A stretch of DNA of 64,000 nucleotides from Ferdinandcohnia sp036965165 (GCF_036965165.1 NZ_JBALOX010000019.1:6351-70350); one strand, 5' to 3'. Shown: positions 43,025 to 51,948, counted from the stretch's first letter. The notes: a model not told the origin generated them from the sequence alone. A program made the numbers and translations.

Positions 43025-44168
43025 AGATAAAAAGAAAAACAACTTAATTTATAGTCTTATTCGACCATTAAGTAACGAGAAATGGCAACCGATCTCGATT
43101 CCATTAGTCTCCATACTCATAAGTTTTATTGCTGCGGCTATTGTTATACTTCTAATAGGCAAAAATCCTTTGCAGGCATTTTACAACTTATTCCAAGGGG
43201 CAGGGATCTTGCCTAAGCCTTCTTATGCTGGCTATAAGAGCATGTTGACTGATTTTTTAAGTTTGCTAAACGCCATGACTCCACTTGTGTTTGCCAGCTT
43301 GGCAGTAGCTGTTGCTTTTAGAGCGGGTCTATTTAATATTGGGGTTTCCGGTCAAATGCTCGTCTCTGGATTTTTAGCAACGATTATCGTTGGTTACAGT
43401 GGTTTAGATGCTATCATTGCAAAGCCGCTTGTGTTAGTGATTGGAATTGTTGCTGGGGGATTAATGGGTGGATTAGTTGGGTGGCTAAAATATAAATTTA
43501 ACATTAATGAGGTAGTAACGACGATTATGTTAAATTATATTGCTCAATATGTCATAAGCTTTTTTATTCAAATGTATTATGTTGACCCTGTTTCAAGACA
43601 ATCGAAATATATTTCAGAAGAAGCAAGATTGACATTAGTAAATGTAGATTTAGCCAATTTGAAAATGGATATTCCATTGGGCTTTATTATCGCAATCATT
43701 ATTGCTACTTTAATAAAGTTTTTCATGGACAAAACAGTGGTCGGTTTTGAAATTAAAGCTGTAGGTTCCAACCGCAATGCAGCCAAATATGCAGGGATTA
43801 ATGTTGGAAGAAATACGGTATTAGCCATGACTATTTCTGGAGGTTTAGCTGGTCTTGCAGGAGTCACGTATTATTTAGGTTATTTTGCTTCTATCCAACC
43901 CAAAGTATTATCAAGTATCGGTTTTGATTCCATTGCTGTTTCGCTTTTAGGAAACTCTCATCCAATTGGTATCATTTTTTCATCATTTTTAGTTTCGATT
44001 ATTGATCAGGGAAGTACGTATATGAGTTCACAGGCTGGAATTAGACAAGAAATTTCTTCTGTTATTATCGGGTTAATCCTATTGTTTAGTGCATGTGGTG
44101 CATATATGAAATATAAAGTCAGCCGCTTGAAGGAAAAAGAAGTGGAACGAAAGGAGATTGAATCATAA
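43017..44168 (+). CDS. nupP: Nucleoside ABC transporter permease
   Basis: 383 residues, about eight to ten membrane helices, branched-chain/nucleoside permease family. FRAGLFNIGVSGQML near residue 100 and VGSNRNAAKYAGINVGRNT near 250 (the ATPase coupling helix) are typical. One-base overlap with the next gene gives translational coupling. Confidence 0.92.
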   Translation: MSKDKKKNNLIYSLIRPLSNEKWQPISIPLVSILISFIAAAIVILLIGKNPLQAFYNLFQGAGILPKPSYAGYKSMLTDFLSLLNAMTPLVFASLAVAVAFRAGLFNIGVSGQMLVSGFLATIIVGYSGLDAIIAKPLVLVIGIVAGGLMGGLVGWLKYKFNINEVVTTIMLNYIAQYVISFFIQMYYVDPVSRQSKYISEEARLTLVNVDLANLKMDIPLGFIIAIIIATLIKFFMDKTVVGFEIKAVGSNRNAAKYAGINVGRNTVLAMTISGGLAGLAGVTYYLGYFASIQPKVLSSIGFDSIAVSLLGNSHPIGIIFSSFLVSIIDQGSTYMSSQAGIRQEISSVIIGLILLFSACGAYMKYKVSRLKEKEVERKEIES

Positions 44169-45127
44169 TGGATACAATAATTATTGATGGATTATCCTTT
44201 GCTCTGCCTCTTTTTATTATCGCAATAGGCGGTATATATAGTGAAAAGAGTGGTATTACTAATTTAGCACTAGAAGGTTTTCAAGGTTTTGGGGCGTTCA
44301 TCGGAGCGCTATCAGCTGTCTTAATCGCAAATGCTACTGGTTCAGATATTCAAAGTCTATTCTATGTGGCATTATTTTTTGCGATGATTGGTGGGATGGC
44401 TTTTTCGGTTATTCATGCTGTACTAAGTATTAAGTTTAAGGCAGATCAAGTAATCAGTGGTGTTGTGATTAATATTTTGGCGTTGGCATTAACGACTTTC
44501 TTAACAACGCAAATAAATGCACTTGTATTTGGAACGGCATCGGACAAGTTTCGATTAGGTGTATCGGAGCGGTTTACGATTGAAGGTTTAGCCAATATTC
44601 CTGTGATCGGTGCGGTCTTTACGAATGTGTATACGTTCGAAGTGATTATCATCGTGATTGCCGTTTTTGCTTGGTATCTGTTATATAAAACAAAATTCGG
44701 TATGCGATTAAGGGCGAGCGGTGAAAATCCCCATGCACTTGATGCAGCGGGTGTAAATGTATCAAAAATTAGATTTTCCGCGGTTCTCATATCGGGTCTA
44801 TTATCAGGTCTTGGTGGGATATGTTTTGCCTATTCCATTTCAGCTAACTTTTCTTCAAATATTTATATGGGATATGGCTTCTTAGCTATTGCAGCACTCA
44901 TTTTTGGCAACTGGCGGATTCTGCCTACTTTAGCTGCTTGTCTATTATTTGGTTTTGCAAAATCTGGTGGATCGTTTATTGCTCAGTCAATGGCATTACC
45001 AAGTAGTTTCACTGATTTATTCATGATTTTACCGTATGTATTAACGTTATTGTTACTAATCTTTTTCTCTAAATCAAATCGCGCGCCAAGAGCATTAGGT
45101 GAAATTTATGACAAAGGAAAAAGGTAG
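44168..45127 (+). CDS. nupQ: Nucleoside ABC transporter permease, second subunit
   Basis: 319 residues with about eight helices. SEKSGITNLALEGFQGFGAF near 26 and RASGENPHALDAAGVNVSKI near 180 mirror the coupling motif of the partner. It completes the N-O-P-Q order of the importer. It is followed after 36 bases by the last, degraded att-like arm, so the operon lies at the edge of the island array. Confidence 0.92.
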   Translation: MDTIIIDGLSFALPLFIIAIGGIYSEKSGITNLALEGFQGFGAFIGALSAVLIANATGSDIQSLFYVALFFAMIGGMAFSVIHAVLSIKFKADQVISGVVINILALALTTFLTTQINALVFGTASDKFRLGVSERFTIEGLANIPVIGAVFTNVYTFEVIIIVIAVFAWYLLYKTKFGMRLRASGENPHALDAAGVNVSKIRFSAVLISGLLSGLGGICFAYSISANFSSNIYMGYGFLAIAALIFGNWRILPTLAACLLFGFAKSGGSFIAQSMALPSSFTDLFMILPYVLTLLLLIFFSKSNRAPRALGEIYDKGKR

Positions 45128-45162
45128 GGAATTTTATAAAGCTGGTTCCATCTATAAAATGA

Positions 45163-45310
45163 TAGCATTTTGCTAACACAATTGTATGAAAAACGATAAA
45201 TTACAGTTAGAGATGCAACAGCACTGATTTTCTAAAACAATGATATACCGCACTTTAATACACAGAGATAAAGATTTTATACACACTCAACTTACGGGCA
45301 GCTGATTTAA
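45163..45310 (+). repeat. Island end: att-like core 6 with arm (degraded)
   Basis: ATAGCATTTTGCTAACACA, GAAAAACGATAAATTACAG, ACACACTCAACTTACGGGCA and then GCTGATTTAAGG. It aligns with 13391-13545 and 32441-32592 throughout, but the groEL core is eroded. It marks the right end of the array. Confidence 0.7.
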
Positions 45311-45361
45311 GGCTTTTGAGAGTTGCATTTGAGAAATAGTAAAATCTATTTTTCACCCGAT

Positions 45362-45438
45362 TTGTGAATTAGTCATGTAAACAATTTATATTTATAGCAA
45401 AAAACCACTTCCTATCTTTAACTAGAAAGTGGTTTTTT
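45362..45438 (+). repeat. Terminator module, copy 2
   Basis: It matches 37234-37310: TAGTCATGTAAACAATTTA, AAAAACCACTTCCTA and AGAAAGTGGTTTTTT. Here it follows the nup operon and the att-like arm. Confidence 0.7.
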
Positions 45439-45509
45439 GTCGTTAAAATTTGCTATTATCAGACCTTTTGGAATACAACTAAAGAAAATGGTAGGTTTCA
45501 AGCAGCTCG

Positions 45510-45650
45510 TCACTTTATTCCTCGCTGTTCCCTCGGTGGCATAACTAACGTTTTGTTTTTCTTCCATCCATCAAATACCTGAGTACCTGATAAGTCAGGC
45601 TGTTCCTTGAGCCATCGCATAATCATCTCCCAAAAGGGATCAAGCTTGGA
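45510..45650 (-). pseudogene. IS21-type transposase (IstA) fragment
   Basis: The minus strand reads SKLDPFWEMIMRWLKEQPD then LSGTQVFDGWKK to a stop. It resembles the segment after the helix-turn-helix of IS21 IstA proteins (KLDPYKDxIxxRL...). No ends or second gene are seen. Confidence 0.45.
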
Positions 45651-46010
45651 GTATAAATAAATTAAATGCGATTTTGCCGGAAGTGCGGAAATTAAGTTTT
45701 AAGGAAAATAGAGGATGAAACTGAAATAATAAGGGCCATAGACAGAAGAATCGTTATAGAATTCGAATGAATTATAATCATGAAATTACTCAGAAAGAAA
45801 ATTTCCTTAAGATTTATGATTGATAACAAAGTTGGAAAAAAATATAAAGATAATAATCTAGCTAATCAAATACAACTATTTAGAAAAAAAAGTAAAATTT
45901 TTAAATTAATAGGAAATAAGATGTAGTAAAAGTTAACAGAATATACTATAATTTTAATAAGTTAGAAAGAATAAAATAAATCACACAATAAATAAGGAGA
46001 GGTGTAAGAT
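45651..46010. other. AT-rich stretch upstream of the DGQHR pair
   Basis: 360 bases, extremely AT-rich, without a gene. It holds the promoter region of the pair (TATAAT near 45948-45953) and the ribosome site GGAGAGGTG. Confidence 0.45.
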
Positions 46011-47105
46011 ATGGGTTTGATTGATATAGTTGATAGTTCGGGAAACTACATTAAAATGTTTGCAGTGAAGGGGAACCAATTTGGAAAAAAGGTACTAGCA
46101 GCGCAGTGTACGGTTGATTATGTATTGAAATTTTTAGAGATTGATAAATCGGTCCAAAGAGAAATTATTGAAGTACAAGTATCAAATATTAGTAAATATA
46201 TACAGTATGGATTAGATGGAAATGATATATATTTTCCTCCATTGATATTTTCCTCAAGGGGAAGAGGGGAATTTAATGAATTAAATAATGAATTTCTTCT
46301 CAAAGCTGAAGACACAATGGTTATTTTAGATGGTCAACATAGAATTAGAGCCTTTGAAGTGTTAAAAAAACGATTAGAATCAAGCCAAGATCCCGAACAC
46401 AAAGAAAAATTAAAATACATAAAAAATTTCCCTTTAACAATTCAGATTTTTAGTGATTTAACCCTTGAACAGGAACGTCAACTGTTTACGGATGTTAACA
46501 CAAAGTCATCAAAAGTAAGTAATACCTTACTAATAATGTATAAAGAAAATGATCTATGTGGGAAGTTGGTTAAAGATATTATTAATAATCATCCTTACAT
46601 ATCCCCAGATAAATTTGAAGTGCGTGCAAAAACTACAACCACAAAATTAATGACTGCAGCCACTTTGTATAATATTTCCTTAACTTTAAATGATGGAATT
46701 ATTGTTATGAAGGGAGGTAAAAGCAGAATAAGTGAGGAAAATTACCACTTATATAGAAAGAACGTCGAAGAATTTATTACATTATTAATGAAATATGCTC
46801 CTGATCAATGCTTAGATAGAAATAAGTACTTTATAATGAACCCAAATGCCTTACAAGGAATTGCTAAGTGTATTTTCCAGTTACGTGAAAGTGATCCTAA
46901 TTTTGATATGGAAGCATTATTTCAATCATCTGTTCGTTCATTTGATTGGACACACAAAAATAAGGAGTTAAGACTTGCGGGTATTCCCTATAACAACAAA
47001 ACTAAGAAATATAGATTTACTGTTGGAACTCGCATAGTAACGCAGATTTCTGAATTGCTGCTAAAAAAATATATAATTCATTCAGGGGGATACTCACATG
47101 TTTGA
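46011..47105 (+). CDS. DGQHR-domain protein 1 (DndB-like)
   Basis: 364 residues. The defining DGQHR lies at 107-111 (MVILDGQHRIRAFE) and FTDVNTKSSKVSNT follows near 160, the second conserved block of the DndB/DGQHR family. DndB itself regulates phosphorothioate DNA modification and a relative, DpdB, belongs to a deazaguanine-DNA system. No dndA/C/D/E, dpd or nuclease gene is in this window. The C-terminal half is helical and without known motif. The coding sequence is markedly AT-rich, suggesting transfer. It overlaps the next gene by eight bases. Confidence 0.82.
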   Translation: MGLIDIVDSSGNYIKMFAVKGNQFGKKVLAAQCTVDYVLKFLEIDKSVQREIIEVQVSNISKYIQYGLDGNDIYFPPLIFSSRGRGEFNELNNEFLLKAEDTMVILDGQHRIRAFEVLKKRLESSQDPEHKEKLKYIKNFPLTIQIFSDLTLEQERQLFTDVNTKSSKVSNTLLIMYKENDLCGKLVKDIINNHPYISPDKFEVRAKTTTTKLMTAATLYNISLTLNDGIIVMKGGKSRISEENYHLYRKNVEEFITLLMKYAPDQCLDRNKYFIMNPNALQGIAKCIFQLRESDPNFDMEALFQSSVRSFDWTHKNKELRLAGIPYNNKTKKYRFTVGTRIVTQISELLLKKYIIHSGGYSHV

Positions 47106-48156
47106 TATAAAACTAAAAGGATTAATCAATTTAATAAACGGACAAAGTAAGGGTGTAATGACTACTCAAATTACTGTAAGGGAAGTTTTAGAGATATATA
47201 AAATAGAAAACTCAGTTAATCGTGATATTAACTATTCTCGATTGAACCCTCTAGCTAAATACATTGATTCATACGATTCAGAAATTGGAATATTTCTGCC
47301 GTCACTTGTGTTTTCATTCCCGGGGGATCCAAATAAGTACTATGACACCTTTAAAAAGGAATTAAGTATACCAATGGGCGGAAAGTTGAAAGTTATTGAT
47401 GGTCAACATCGAATAAAAGGGTTAGAACATTTGTTGAAGATTATAAAGGAGCCAGAAAGAAAAGAATATATATTAAATAGTAGCCTGACAGCACAAATAT
47501 ATTTTGGATTAAGTGAAAAGGATGAAAAGAATGTTTTTGTAGATATAAACTCTAATGCTAAACGTGTATCTATGTCACTAATTACAAAGTATGATACTAG
47601 AGAGATAACTCGAGTCTTGGTAAGAGATTTATACACTGCATGTAATGCTCTTGAGAATGCAGGGGTAGAATTTAATAAGAGCCGAATTGTAAGACCAACT
47701 AGCACAACTTTTTTTACAAGTGCAAGGTTAAGAAATTTTATTTCGGCTTTACTTTTCGGGAAGGTAAAAACGAGTAAAAAAGACGAACAAATTATTAAAA
47801 GTAAATATGATGATATACTATCATTTTTAGATAAATTTTTTACAATATTATTTGATACTCTTCCCTCTATACCAGGAGATGTTAGAAGATATACATTAGG
47901 TCATGAAGCGCTACAAATGGCCATTGCTTTTTATTTACATGATGAAATCATTACAGAAGATGAAAATGACTTACGTTGGATTAACGATTGGGAATTTTCT
48001 GTTGAAAGTTTAAAATACTTTGATTGGAGTTCGCAAAATTCCTTATTCCAAGAGCATATGATAACTTCTAGACCAAATACGGATCACTCATTTAAAGCCT
48101 TTATAGATAATAAACCAAATATATTAATTGAGATTTTAAAGGAAAAGGTGTTATAG
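47098..48156 (+). CDS. DGQHR-domain protein 2 (DndB-like)
   Basis: 352 residues, same architecture: VIDGQHRIKGLEHLL with DGQHR at 101-105, FVDINSNAKRVSMS near 157, and a helical C-terminus. It is a diverged paralog of the preceding gene, sharing FPPLIFSSR / LPSLVFSFP before the motif and SFDWTHKN / YFDWSSQN near the end. The start overlaps the previous gene, which implies equimolar synthesis and probably a heteromeric complex (inference). The function is unknown. Confidence 0.82.
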   Translation: MFDIKLKGLINLINGQSKGVMTTQITVREVLEIYKIENSVNRDINYSRLNPLAKYIDSYDSEIGIFLPSLVFSFPGDPNKYYDTFKKELSIPMGGKLKVIDGQHRIKGLEHLLKIIKEPERKEYILNSSLTAQIYFGLSEKDEKNVFVDINSNAKRVSMSLITKYDTREITRVLVRDLYTACNALENAGVEFNKSRIVRPTSTTFFTSARLRNFISALLFGKVKTSKKDEQIIKSKYDDILSFLDKFFTILFDTLPSIPGDVRRYTLGHEALQMAIAFYLHDEIITEDENDLRWINDWEFSVESLKYFDWSSQNSLFQEHMITSRPNTDHSFKAFIDNKPNILIEILKEKVL

Positions 48157-48204
48157 AATTTAGAGAAATAGTCGTCGATTAAACAGAGTCTAGTAGGATG
48201 AAAG

Positions 48205-48455
48205 CGTTTTTTGATAGAGTGCTTCCTGAAATTTGGAGGGATGCTATTTATGTCAATGATGTTATCTTTTTCAAAAGTATTATGGACTGTTCTTCACGGA
48301 GATAAAAGACATTTTATCCACGAAGATGAAGATTACCCAGAGTGGTCAAATTTACAAACCCAAAACGCTTCCTTATCAAAAAACAGTAAACATATAGTAG
48401 TCAAGGATGCTAGTCACTATATCCATTTGTTGAAATTGTTGAGAGCATAAAATAG
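48205..48455 (+). pseudogene. Alpha/beta-hydrolase C-terminal fragment
   Basis: The frame reads WSNLQTQNASLSKNSKHI then VVKDASHYIHL, the catalytic-His end of an alpha/beta hydrolase (DASHYIHL). It then jumps frame to VEIVESIK-stop. The nucleophile half is absent. Confidence 0.7.
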
Positions 48456-48718
48456 TAAACTCTGAAAAAAAGGCTTTTCCTAAGTAATAAAAACTTATGA
48501 GAGGTCTTTATTTCATCTTTTGAGTTAAGTCGAGATACTTCTTCGTCCATAGTAGAATAGGTAAGGAGACTCGTTTTTGTCCCAATAAGCCAATTACGTG
48601 AAATAAAATAAAGAATTAGATATACTAGAAGTATAAGTAATTCTAATATTTCTTAGGCTATATTTTCTATAAAAACTAATGTCTAAGGAATGGATCTAAT
48701 AAGAAAGGTGGAAATAAT

Positions 48719-49315
48719 ATGAGTACGCTAATAGCTGAAGAAAGAAATACCGTAAAAAAATCTGATTTGAAAAGGTTTAGAAGTGAAGGGAAAATCCCAG
48801 CGGTTGTTTATGGAAATGCTATAAATACTGAATCTATTTTGATTAACAGTGCTGATTTAAGAAGTGTAATTAAGGATGTTGGTCGAAATGGTATTTTCTC
48901 GTTAAATCTTGATGGAAATTCTAAAAGTGTTATTTTAAGAGATTACCAAAATAACGCTGTGACTAAGGAGATTCTTCATGTCGATTTTCTTCAAGTGGAC
49001 AAGAATACTGAAATCGATACAAAGGTAAGTGTGATTTTAAAGGGAACTTCGAATGGAGAAAAAGTCGGAGGAGTTGTTAATCAATTTCTGTATGAATTGG
49101 ATCTAACAGCTAAAGCGAATGATCTCCCTGATCAAATTGAAATTGACATCACTGAATTTGAAATCGGTCATTCCGTCCGAATAGCCGATATTAAAAAAGA
49201 GTATAGTAACTGTACGATCAAACATGAAGATGATGAAACGATCGTAATGATCGACTATCCAAGAGTTCGAACAAATGAAGAGGAAGAAAGTGAAGTTGAA
49301 GTTTCGGGTGTCTAA
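48719..49315 (+). CDS. Ribosomal protein L25 / general stress protein Ctc family
   Basis: 198 residues. The N-terminal L25 domain (about 1-90) has KSDLKRFRSEGKIPAVVYG, the usual 5S-rRNA-binding opening; the C-terminal TL5/Ctc domain has IDTKVSVILKGTSNGEKVGG. Bacilli normally have a ctc gene near spoVC, so this could be a second copy; I cannot see the rest of the genome. The acidic tail (EEEESEVEV) is typical. Good ribosome site AAAGGTGG. Confidence 0.88.
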   Translation: MSTLIAEERNTVKKSDLKRFRSEGKIPAVVYGNAINTESILINSADLRSVIKDVGRNGIFSLNLDGNSKSVILRDYQNNAVTKEILHVDFLQVDKNTEIDTKVSVILKGTSNGEKVGGVVNQFLYELDLTAKANDLPDQIEIDITEFEIGHSVRIADIKKEYSNCTIKHEDDETIVMIDYPRVRTNEEEESEVEVSGV

Positions 49316-49493
49316 TCCTAGAAATCTAACCTGGTAAGTTGAAAATAGGACTAAAAGACAAACCCAAAACTACAACCCAAAACACTTTTTTGCTACCTGA
49401 GTGTTTTGCCGTTATTAAGTGTAAACAAAGCTAATGATCATATCAATACTTTTGTAGAAAAATTTTTTCAAAAATGTTCATGTAGAATTTCTT

Positions 49494-49540
49494 AAAAAAC
49501 CTCAGATCTCTTCTTTAGTGAAGAAAGCTGAGGTTTTTTC
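49494..49540. terminator. Bidirectional terminator
   Basis: AAAAAACCTCAG pairs with CTGAGGTTTTTT, with an inner pair TCTTCTTTA / TGAAGAAAG. It is suited to end the L25-like gene and anything read from the right. Confidence 0.85.
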
Positions 49541-49554
49541 GTTATTTTAAGAGC

Positions 49555-49690
49555 TTAATTCCTTTGATTTAACGCCTCTTGTATCATCTTTTCCAAACGA
49601 TCTAAACGATCGATAATCGGTTGCAGGGCTTCCTCCAGTTGTACGCGTAATCGATCTGCTTTTCGTTCTCCATGATTTAATTCCTCCTAG
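49555..49690 (-). pseudogene. Short coiled-coil frame, no start codon
   Basis: The minus strand reads ELNHGERKADRLRVQLEEAL then QPIIDRLDRLEKMIQEAL to a stop, about 44 residues. AGGAGG lies just upstream, but the ATG after it is in another frame. It is probably a small gene with a frameshift, or a fragment. Confidence 0.4.
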
Positions 49691-49806
49691 TTGAATACAG
49701 ATTATTAAGAATTTCTTTTATATAGGATGTGTTACAATAAGGGTGCGTAATCAAAACTTTTGGACAGAAAAACAATAAGGTTTATGAGTGCGGGGGGTTG
49801 AGAAAA

Positions 49807-50196
49807 ATGGACACAATCTTTACATATATCGTTACCCTTTTGGCAGTAGGAATTTCAGTGTTTATAACACTTTTCTTCAAGCTTGAGCTTGAGCGGATGT
49901 TTCGTGAAAAACAGAGTGTGATCCCTTTTCATATTTGTAATGTGCTTATTGTGCTAATGGTGTCTTTTGCGTTTCATGCGGTATTTATCATTTATATATT
50001 TGAGCGGGAATTAAACCTATTACTTCAAATGCTAATCAACTTGATTATTATCCTGCCGATTTATATAGTTGGAAACACTATATTTGAAAAAAACAAATTC
50101 AAGTTTCGTAAATACAGACCAGTGGAAGATGGAAAAGTGCTTGTGATTAACGAAAAATACTTACAGAAGAAAAAAGGTAAGTTGAATAGAGGATAA
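49807..50196 (+). CDS. Small membrane protein, unknown
   Basis: 129 residues from ATG 49807 behind a run of G. Three membrane helices (about 3-25, 40-65, 70-92) and a basic cytoplasmic tail of about 35 residues (KFRKYRP, KKKGKLNRG). I recognise no family. The terminator at 50200-50235 closes it as a single-gene unit. Confidence 0.65.
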   Translation: MDTIFTYIVTLLAVGISVFITLFFKLELERMFREKQSVIPFHICNVLIVLMVSFAFHAVFIIYIFERELNLLLQMLINLIIILPIYIVGNTIFEKNKFKFRKYRPVEDGKVLVINEKYLQKKKGKLNRG

Positions 50197-50199
50197 CAA

Positions 50200-50235
50200 A
50201 AACCAGATGCTCAAATCTGGTTTTTGCTTTTTTTG
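50200..50235 (+). terminator. Terminator
   Basis: AAAACCAGAT pairs with ATCTGGTTTT around GCTCAA, followed by TGCTTTTTTT. Confidence 0.9.
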
Positions 50236-50462
50236 ATGAAATTCCAATTATTACTTAACGGAAGGGGGGGCAAAGGTACTACCTTAATACTACATATAGC
50301 GTATTTTGGTAAAAAAACTGAAAATTACACCATATTTGGAGGATATGAGAGGATGTGGGAGGATCTTGGAAGGATAAAACATGTTCCCCCTCTGAGGTTT
50401 TGTAATCATGGAATATGCTAATTTATCCCGAGATATGCTAGATTATCAGGTTTGTTCTCATT

Positions 50463-50600
50463 TTAGTATTCCTCTATACTTTTAATGTAACCATGAAGTT
50501 CACCACCGTAAAACAAACAAATAGCTTTACCCTCCAAGATCATTAATTCGAAAGACGTATCCTCGAGTTCTAGAAAAATGTAGCCTTCACTTGTCCTCTA
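50463..50600 (-). pseudogene. Short unidentified coding relic
   Basis: The minus strand reads TSEGYIFLELEDTSFELMIL then EGKAICLFYGGELHGYIK to a stop. It has no start codon and a stop directly upstream. The rest of 50236-50690 shows nothing recognisable. Confidence 0.35.
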
Positions 50601-50696
50601 CATTTTTCGGCTGAATGAATATTTAATTATTACCTTTCTATTATTCTAATCAAATTGTTCGATCGTTAAAGAGTTAGGGAGGAGAATTTACTACCT

Positions 50697-50722
50697 AAAA
50701 AATGAATAGTTATTCATTTTTT
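50697..50722. promoter_or_regulatory. Perfect palindrome upstream of the betaine transporter
   Basis: AAAAAATGAATA-GT-TATTCATTTTTT. It could be an operator or a terminator of something upstream. Confidence 0.6.
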
Positions 50723-50748
50723 ATCGGGTTAATCTTTACATTATACAT

Positions 50749-50768
50749 AGTAAATCAATCGGTTTACT
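50749..50768. promoter_or_regulatory. Candidate GbsR/OpcR-type operator
   Basis: AGTAAA, eight bases, TTTACT, just ahead of the betaine-binding protein gene. Betaine and choline uptake genes in bacilli are controlled by MarR-like GbsR or OpcR; the match is by position and symmetry only. Confidence 0.4.
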
Positions 50769-50801
50769 TAAAAGTTGAACAAAAAAGGGGAGAGATGAAG
50801 A

Positions 50802-51812
50802 ATGAAACGAAAATTATTTACATTATTAGCGGTTTTGCTACTAGCCCTAGTTGGATGTAGTAGTGCAGGGTCTTCAGGTAATGGAGAACCAGCAAAATTA
50901 GATAAAATTGTACTTGCTGATGCTGGATGGGACAGCATTCGCGTCCATAACAGTATTGCGCAACGAATCCTTGAAGAGGGATATGGCTATAAAACAGAGG
51001 TGACAGCTGGGTCGACTGCTGCAACACTTGAAGGTTTACGTCAAGGTGACATCAATGTGTATATGGAAGTATGGACTGATAATGTAAAAGAGCTTTATCA
51101 AGAGATGACAGATGCTGGTGATATTGTGGAGGTATCTACAAACTTCGACGATAATAGCCAAGGGTTATATGTTCCGACTTATGTAATTGAAGGAGATAAA
51201 GAAAGAGGAATTGAACCGTTAGCACCAGATTTAAAAACAGTTGAGGACCTGAAGAAATACCCTGAAGTATTCCCTGACCCAGAGGATTCAAGTAAAGGTC
51301 TAATAGTAGGTGCTCCTACCGGATGGGCTGTTGGGGAAACAATGTCAGTTAAGGTTGACACATATGGCTTAGGAGATTCGTTTAACTATATAAGTCCAGG
51401 CTCCGATTCAAGTGCGGTGGCTACTCTAGTTAATGCTTATGAAAAGGGCAAAGGTTGGGTCGGGTATTACTGGTCTCCAACATGGGTAACTGCAAAATAT
51501 GATCTAACTCTTTTAGAAGAACCTGAATATAACGAAGAACAATGGAACAAAGACTTTGGAACAGCATTCCCGCCAAATGATGTTGTCGTAGCTGTTCACA
51601 AAGACATGCCTGAACAAGCACCAGAGGTTGTAGAGTTTCTAAAGAATTATAAAACGAGTAATGACTTAACAGAAGAAGCGCTTAACTATATGAATGAAAA
51701 TGAGGCATCAGCTGAAGAGGCTGCCCAGTGGTGGATGAAAGAGCATGAAGATGTTTGGACTTCATGGGTCTCAGAAGACATCGCTGAAAAAGTAATAAAA
51801 TCGTTAGAGTAA
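50802..51812 (+). CDS. Glycine-betaine ABC transporter binding lipoprotein
   Basis: 336 residues, OpuAC/ProX family. The lipoprotein signal ends LLALVGCSS (Cys 19). VLADAGWDSIRVHN near 38 and YYWSPTWVTAKYD near 222 carry the Trp residues that form the aromatic cage for betaine. It is the first gene of the uptake operon, whose order (binding protein, permease, ATPase) is the reverse of B. subtilis opuA. A repeat element lies between it and the permease. Choline or proline betaine are alternatives. Confidence 0.88.
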   Translation: MKRKLFTLLAVLLLALVGCSSAGSSGNGEPAKLDKIVLADAGWDSIRVHNSIAQRILEEGYGYKTEVTAGSTAATLEGLRQGDINVYMEVWTDNVKELYQEMTDAGDIVEVSTNFDDNSQGLYVPTYVIEGDKERGIEPLAPDLKTVEDLKKYPEVFPDPEDSSKGLIVGAPTGWAVGETMSVKVDTYGLGDSFNYISPGSDSSAVATLVNAYEKGKGWVGYYWSPTWVTAKYDLTLLEEPEYNEEQWNKDFGTAFPPNDVVVAVHKDMPEQAPEVVEFLKNYKTSNDLTEEALNYMNENEASAEEAAQWWMKEHEDVWTSWVSEDIAEKVIKSLE

Positions 51813-51813
51813 G

Positions 51814-51948
51814 AAAAGCGCAAGGCGCCTGCCTATCGGCGACAAGCATAAGACAAGCGCTGACAGAAGGCGTTCTTTGCCTTCAGAAGCGATTGGATTA
51901 TGACCTCGAGCCGATGGCGCCTGAAGCTAGACAGAGTAATGCTTACGT
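51814..51948. repeat. Interspersed GC-rich repeat (family C)
   Basis: GCGCAAGGCGCCTGCC, CGGCGACAAGCATAAGACAA, TTGGATTATGACCTCGAG and GATGGCGCCTGAAGCTAGAC. This type of palindromic intergenic element is familiar from Bacillus and Geobacillus genomes. Only one copy is in the window. It lies within the transporter operon. Confidence 0.75.

Larger units (their letters stand above)
8878..45310. mobile_element. Composite island array integrated at the groEL 3' end
   Basis: The region is bounded and subdivided by copies of the groEL 3' terminal sequence: 8878 (in groEL), 13529, 24814 (two mismatches), 32577, 35461 (with 140 bp of groEL tail) and 45295 (degraded). Copies at 13529, 32577 and 45295 share an upstream arm of about 150 bp. 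Copies at 8878, 13529, 24814 and 32577 are followed by decayed integrase 3' ends on the minus strand. No intact recombinase remains, so the elements look immobile. The core genes on both sides match the B. subtilis order. From memory, in B. subtilis the same groEL-downstream position holds a prophage-like segment with a restriction system. Confidence 0.75.

Noticed and set aside
13391..45310. CRISPR array suggested by repeated units
   Set aside because: Copies are kilobases apart, about 150 bp long and end in groEL sequence; there are no short regular spacers and no cas genes.
50224..50421. Plus-strand 65-residue frame after the small membrane protein
   Set aside because: It begins inside the terminator and has no ribosome site.
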